Below, piece after piece: positions 60,815 through 64,000 of a stretch of DNA of 64,000 nt. The stretch comes from Seonamhaeicola sp. GTDB lineage: Bacteria > Bacteroidota > Bacteroidia > Flavobacteriales > Flavobacteriaceae. Below the pieces are notes generated by a model. That model did no database searches, was not told where the DNA came from, and was given only the letters and a program-made list of their open reading frames with translations. Numbering within the stretch: the first letter of the stretch is position 1; each line of letters starts with the position of its first letter. The position numbers and the translations under genes were made by a program. The stretch covers positions 158,288-222,287 of the forward strand of contig NZ_JANQJQ010000047.1 of assembly GCF_028281565.1 (NCBI RefSeq), read 5' to 3'.

Positions 60815-63800
60815 TTATAATTTTAGAAGTGCGCCGAAAGTTAGTGTTCTTTGAAGTGGCGATCTGTTACTGGTTAAACCATTAAATGCTTGTTCGGGAT
60901 CGATACCTTTATGTGATTGCCAAGTGATTAAATTGTCTCCTTGTAGATATATTCTCACCTGTTTCATCCCAATACGGTCCAAAGCTTCTTGTGGTAAGTT
61001 ATAGCCAATGGTTAAAGCCTTTAAACGTAAATAGTCGTTTTTGAACAACCAACGTGTAGATCTGTCATTGAAGTTGTTGTTTCTCAATGTTAATCTTGGG
61101 AAATCGGTAATATCCCCAGGATTTGCCCACGATTTAAAATTATCAGGGTGCGCTGAGTTTCCTACAGAGGCTAAATTACTTACCAAACCAGTATAATCTG
61201 TATCTAACAAGTACGACCCTACACTAAAGTTAAATAAAGCACTTAAATCAAATTGCTTATATCTAAAGAAGGTATTGAAACCACCCTGGAAGTCCGGTAA
61301 AGATTCTTTGCCTGTTTCATATCGGGTTGCCTCGTCATACTGATTGGTTACATCTCTGCCAATAACTTCACCGTCATTATCCAATATATCCATGTACCAT
61401 AAAGCGTCCCCATTTGCCGGATCTACTCCTGCCCATTCTCTAATATAGAATTCAAATATGGAGTTTCCGGGAACCCATAATTTAGACCCTTGTACCTGTC
61501 TATCGGTAAAAGGAGAAACCTCAACAATTTCATTCTTTAAGATAGAGAAGTTACCACCAACATTCCATGTTACATCTTCTGAGTTAATGATATTACTACT
61601 CAAAGTGACTTCCCAGCCACTGTTCTTGATAGAACCGGCATTAGCACGTAATGTAGGTACACCAATTGAAGGAACGGTGGTTATATCTTGAATCAAATCA
61701 ACACTCTCTCTTTCAAAATATTCAACCGTACCGGATAGTACCCCATCAAAAAGTCCAAAATCCAAACCAAAGTTTGTTGTTCTGGCTGTTTCCCATTGTA
61801 ATGCAGGATCAATTAGTAAATTAGGAGGAAGGAAGCTTTGGTTACCCTCTACAGGAGATATGTTCACACCTCCAAAGTTGGCACCGCCAAAAAGTAGACT
61901 TGTTGGGAAAAATCCACCAGGGATACCAATGTTACCTAGCTCTCCAGTAGAACCACGAAGTTTTAAACTATTTACCCATCCTACGTTTTCCATAAAGTTT
62001 TCATTGGAAATTACCCAAGAAGCACCAAGAGAATAAAAATTTCCTGCTCTGTATTGCTCATTGAACTGCGAAGTCTCATCCCTACGTAAACTACCTTCAA
62101 CAAAATATTTTTTATCAAAATTGTAAGACAATCTACCAAGTAAACCTGTAATTCGTCTTTGTAGTCTAAAGCCACCAAAAGTTTCAGCTATAGTACCGTT
62201 GCCTAATTCCTGTTGTCCTGGTAAAAAACCAGTTGAGGAAGCACCAAAGGTATCTGTAGTATTAGTATTAGATTCATAAATTACGTCTGCAGAAATTGAG
62301 TGCCTTCCATAGGTGTTTGACCAATTTAAAGCCTGTATTGCATTAAGTGTAGTTGTTACATCTCTATCCTTGGATACTCTTCCTCCTACTGCAGAGGCAG
62401 CACCAATCTCATCATCATCAAACGAATGGCTATCAAACACATAATTCTCATAGTTAACTGTAGATCTAAAGGTAAAGTTATCTAAGAAGTTAATCTCAGC
62501 GTATGCGGACCCTAAAAAGTTAGTTCTTATCCTTTTTTCTTCACCTAAAAGTATAGAGGCTAAAATGTTCTCACCATTAATACCTGGTCTTATATTATTT
62601 ATGGGCTGTCCCAAAGGCCTGCCATTACCATTACCCAAGTCATAAATACGCTGTCCATTGGAATCTAAAATTATGTTACCATTAGCATCCCTTACGTAAA
62701 TTGGGAAAACGCTGGCATAATTATAAATCCAGGAAATAGCTTGTGTAGTACTTCCGGAAGTCTGATCAGGGTTGTTAGAGAAAGATCTGGAATATCCAAG
62801 TGTTACCCCTGTTTTCAACCAATCAGTTACCTGGCTATCAACTGCACCTCTGGCTGCAATCCTTTCAAAGTCAGAGCGAATTACTGGTCCCTCTTCATTT
62901 AAGTAATCAAATGAGAAAAAATAATTCGATTTTTCACCACCACCGGAAACACTTAGGTTGTGGTTAATTCTTGGTACATCGCGTCTTAATACAGCCTCTT
63001 CCCAATCGGTATCCCATATTAGGTTAGCTCCACCCACTAAATTTCCATTTGCATCTATTGGTGTAGCTACATTGTAAGGGTTATATCCCATTGTAGGAAT
63101 TACCGCAGCACTTGCATTTGCAGCGGCATCAGCAGGACTTTGGCCCAAATCGTAAAGATTATCATTTCTCAACCCTTGCCAATATAATTTCAAGTAATCC
63201 TCAGAGTCAACCAGGTCATGGATACCTACGGCTGGGTTTGAGAAACCATATTGTGTTCTTATAGTTATTTCAGCGGCGGAACCTTTTTGTCCTCTTTTTG
63301 TAGTAACTAAAATTACACCGTTAGCACCACGCGAACCGTATAAGGAAGCTGCACCTGCATCTTTCAATACAGATATAGACTCAATTTGATCCTGACTTAT
63401 GGTATTCAAGTTTCCATTAAATTGAGCACCATCAACAATTATTAAGGGATCATTACTACCGTTAAAACTACCAAATCCACGTATTCTAATCTCCGGATTA
63501 TTACCAGGTTGTCCACCTTGCGTAATCAAATTTATACCGGCAACATTACCCTGTAAGGCTCTTAAAGGTGAAGTTACTTGTTGAGTCTCAATTATTTCCG
63601 CTTTAATAACGTCAACAGCACCAACAATGGCTTCTCTGGTTTGTGTACCATAAGCTACAACCACTACTTCTTCCAGAGAAGTAGCATCCTCAGACATTGT
63701 TACATTAATAATATTGGAAGAACCAACCCGAACTTCATTTGTGGTATAACCAACAAAACTAAACACAAGAATATCACCTTGATTCGCTCTAATTGAGTAT

Positions 63801-63979
63801 TTCCCATCAAAATCTGAAGATGTTCCGGAAGAAGTTCCTTTTACTAAGACAGTAGTTCCTGGTAAAGGTAAACCTGAATCGTCTATAATTGTACCAGAAA
63901 TTGTCTTTTCTTGCGCAAAAGATAATTGCACAACAAACGCTAGTATTAGCGTTAGAATTCCACTAAACTTTGTTTTCAT
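60815..63979 (-). CDS. SusC/RagA-family TonB-linked outer-membrane transporter
   Basis: A 1054-residue TonB-dependent transporter. Signal peptide 1-22, a carboxypeptidase-regulatory domain (I-S-G-T-I-I-D-D-S-G-L-P-L-P, about 27-110), a TonB box/plug region (L-E-E-V-V-V-V-A-Y-G-T, R-I-R-G-F-G-S, S-L-Y-G-S-R-G-A-N-G-V-I) and a long C-terminal barrel that ends in F-G-A-L-L-K-L. With SusD it imports an oligomer across the outer membrane. The start codon is 21 bp from the window end, so the promoter is only partly inside it. It is first in an operon with susD, a subtilase and a lipoprotein. Confidence 0.94.
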   Translation of the reverse strand: MKTKFSGILTLILAFVVQLSFAQEKTISGTIIDDSGLPLPGTTVLVKGTSSGTSSDFDGKYSIRANQGDILVFSFVGYTTNEVRVGSSNIINVTMSEDATSLEEVVVVAYGTQTREAIVGAVDVIKAEIIETQQVTSPLRALQGNVAGINLITQGGQPGNNPEIRIRGFGSFNGSNDPLIIVDGAQFNGNLNTISQDQIESISVLKDAGAASLYGSRGANGVILVTTKRGQKGSAAEITIRTQYGFSNPAVGIHDLVDSEDYLKLYWQGLRNDNLYDLGQSPADAAANASAAVIPTMGYNPYNVATPIDANGNLVGGANLIWDTDWEEAVLRRDVPRINHNLSVSGGGEKSNYFFSFDYLNEEGPVIRSDFERIAARGAVDSQVTDWLKTGVTLGYSRSFSNNPDQTSGSTTQAISWIYNYASVFPIYVRDANGNIILDSNGQRIYDLGNGNGRPLGQPINNIRPGINGENILASILLGEEKRIRTNFLGSAYAEINFLDNFTFRSTVNYENYVFDSHSFDDDEIGAASAVGGRVSKDRDVTTTLNAIQALNWSNTYGRHSISADVIYESNTNTTDTFGASSTGFLPGQQELGNGTIAETFGGFRLQRRITGLLGRLSYNFDKKYFVEGSLRRDETSQFNEQYRAGNFYSLGASWVISNENFMENVGWVNSLKLRGSTGELGNIGIPGGFFPTSLLFGGANFGGVNISPVEGNQSFLPPNLLIDPALQWETARTTNFGLDFGLFDGVLSGTVEYFERESVDLIQDITTVPSIGVPTLRANAGSIKNSGWEVTLSSNIINSEDVTWNVGGNFSILKNEIVEVSPFTDRQVQGSKLWVPGNSIFEFYIREWAGVDPANGDALWYMDILDNDGEVIGRDVTNQYDEATRYETGKESLPDFQGGFNTFFRYKQFDLSALFNFSVGSYLLDTDYTGLVSNLASVGNSAHPDNFKSWANPGDITDFPRLTLRNNNFNDRSTRWLFKNDYLRLKALTIGYNLPQEALDRIGMKQVRIYLQGDNLITWQSHKGIDPEQAFNGLTSNRSPLQRTLTFGALLKL

Positions 63980-64000
63980 TTTATAATTATTTGAATTAGT

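Overview
The window is a stretch of AT-rich chromosome from a member of the Bacteroidota, almost certainly family Flavobacteriaceae. The evidence is a SusC/SusD pair, type IX secretion sorting tails on two secreted peptidases, flavobacterial promoter boxes (TTG/TTTG about 19-20 nt upstream of TAnnTTTG), a fused hypoxanthine phosphoribosyltransferase-adenylate kinase, many exported lipoproteins and DUF5723/DUF4136/RDD/DUF389 proteins. No rRNA, tRNA, CRISPR array, prophage or intact insertion sequence was recognised. It looks like core and accessory chromosome, not an island.

Layout. 0-3.7 kb: SprT-like protein, mannose-1-phosphate guanylyltransferase, DUF389 and RDD membrane proteins. 3.7-7.8 kb: a lipoprotein fusing a GH88/GH105-type unsaturated uronyl hydrolase to a BNR-4 propeller, preceded by a perfect 36-bp palindrome and facing a TPR-transmembrane-HTH regulator. 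8-11 kb: exported short-chain dehydrogenase, Tlc/MFS-type carrier and exported ThuA-like protein. 11-11.4 kb: a hairpin-rich non-coding patch. 11.4-17.3 kb: MlaF/MlaE-type ABC transporter without an MCE protein, a PafA-like alkaline phosphatase, and a KAS III-methyltransferase-glycosyltransferase group. 17.4-22 kb: glycine decarboxylase, a UbiA-like membrane protein, an ECF-type sigma factor with a small partner. 22-23.4 kb: a GbsR/MarR regulator with two matching inverted-repeat operators. 23.4-28.4 kb: exported proteins, a membrane-anchored LAS-type peptidase, a Tat-type aldo/keto reductase and an M3 peptidase. 28.6-32.6 kb: purE, purK, hpt-adk fusion and obgE, with a REPIN-like inverted doublet upstream of obgE. 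32.9-36.4 kb: DUF4136 lipoprotein, exported DinB, M64 peptidase with T9SS tail, DoxX. 36.5-43 kb: a 2192-residue alpha-2-macroglobulin carrying a SusC-style carboxypeptidase-regulatory/TonB-plug module inside it. 43-50.7 kb: TPR protein, Mpl-like Mur ligase, MBL hydrolase, dienelactone hydrolase, DUF1569, RadC, polysaccharide deacetylase-like protein, YjjG. 50.8-53.6 kb: a tightly packed lipoprotein, beta-barrel and exported coiled-coil trio. 53.6-56.5 kb: rarA, rhomboid protease, rlmB. 56.6-64 kb: a minus-strand SusC-SusD-subtilase-lipoprotein operon that looks built for protein or peptide use.

The items most worth a second look are the macroglobulin/TonB-plug chimera with two REP-like fragments read through in frame, the GbsR operator pair, the 36-bp palindrome that embeds a promoter, the GTCATTC-headed repeat family, and the SusCD-subtilase operon. 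Function calls come from motifs read by eye; no database search was run. Several genes are given starts downstream of the longest reading frame, for reasons stated in each entry.
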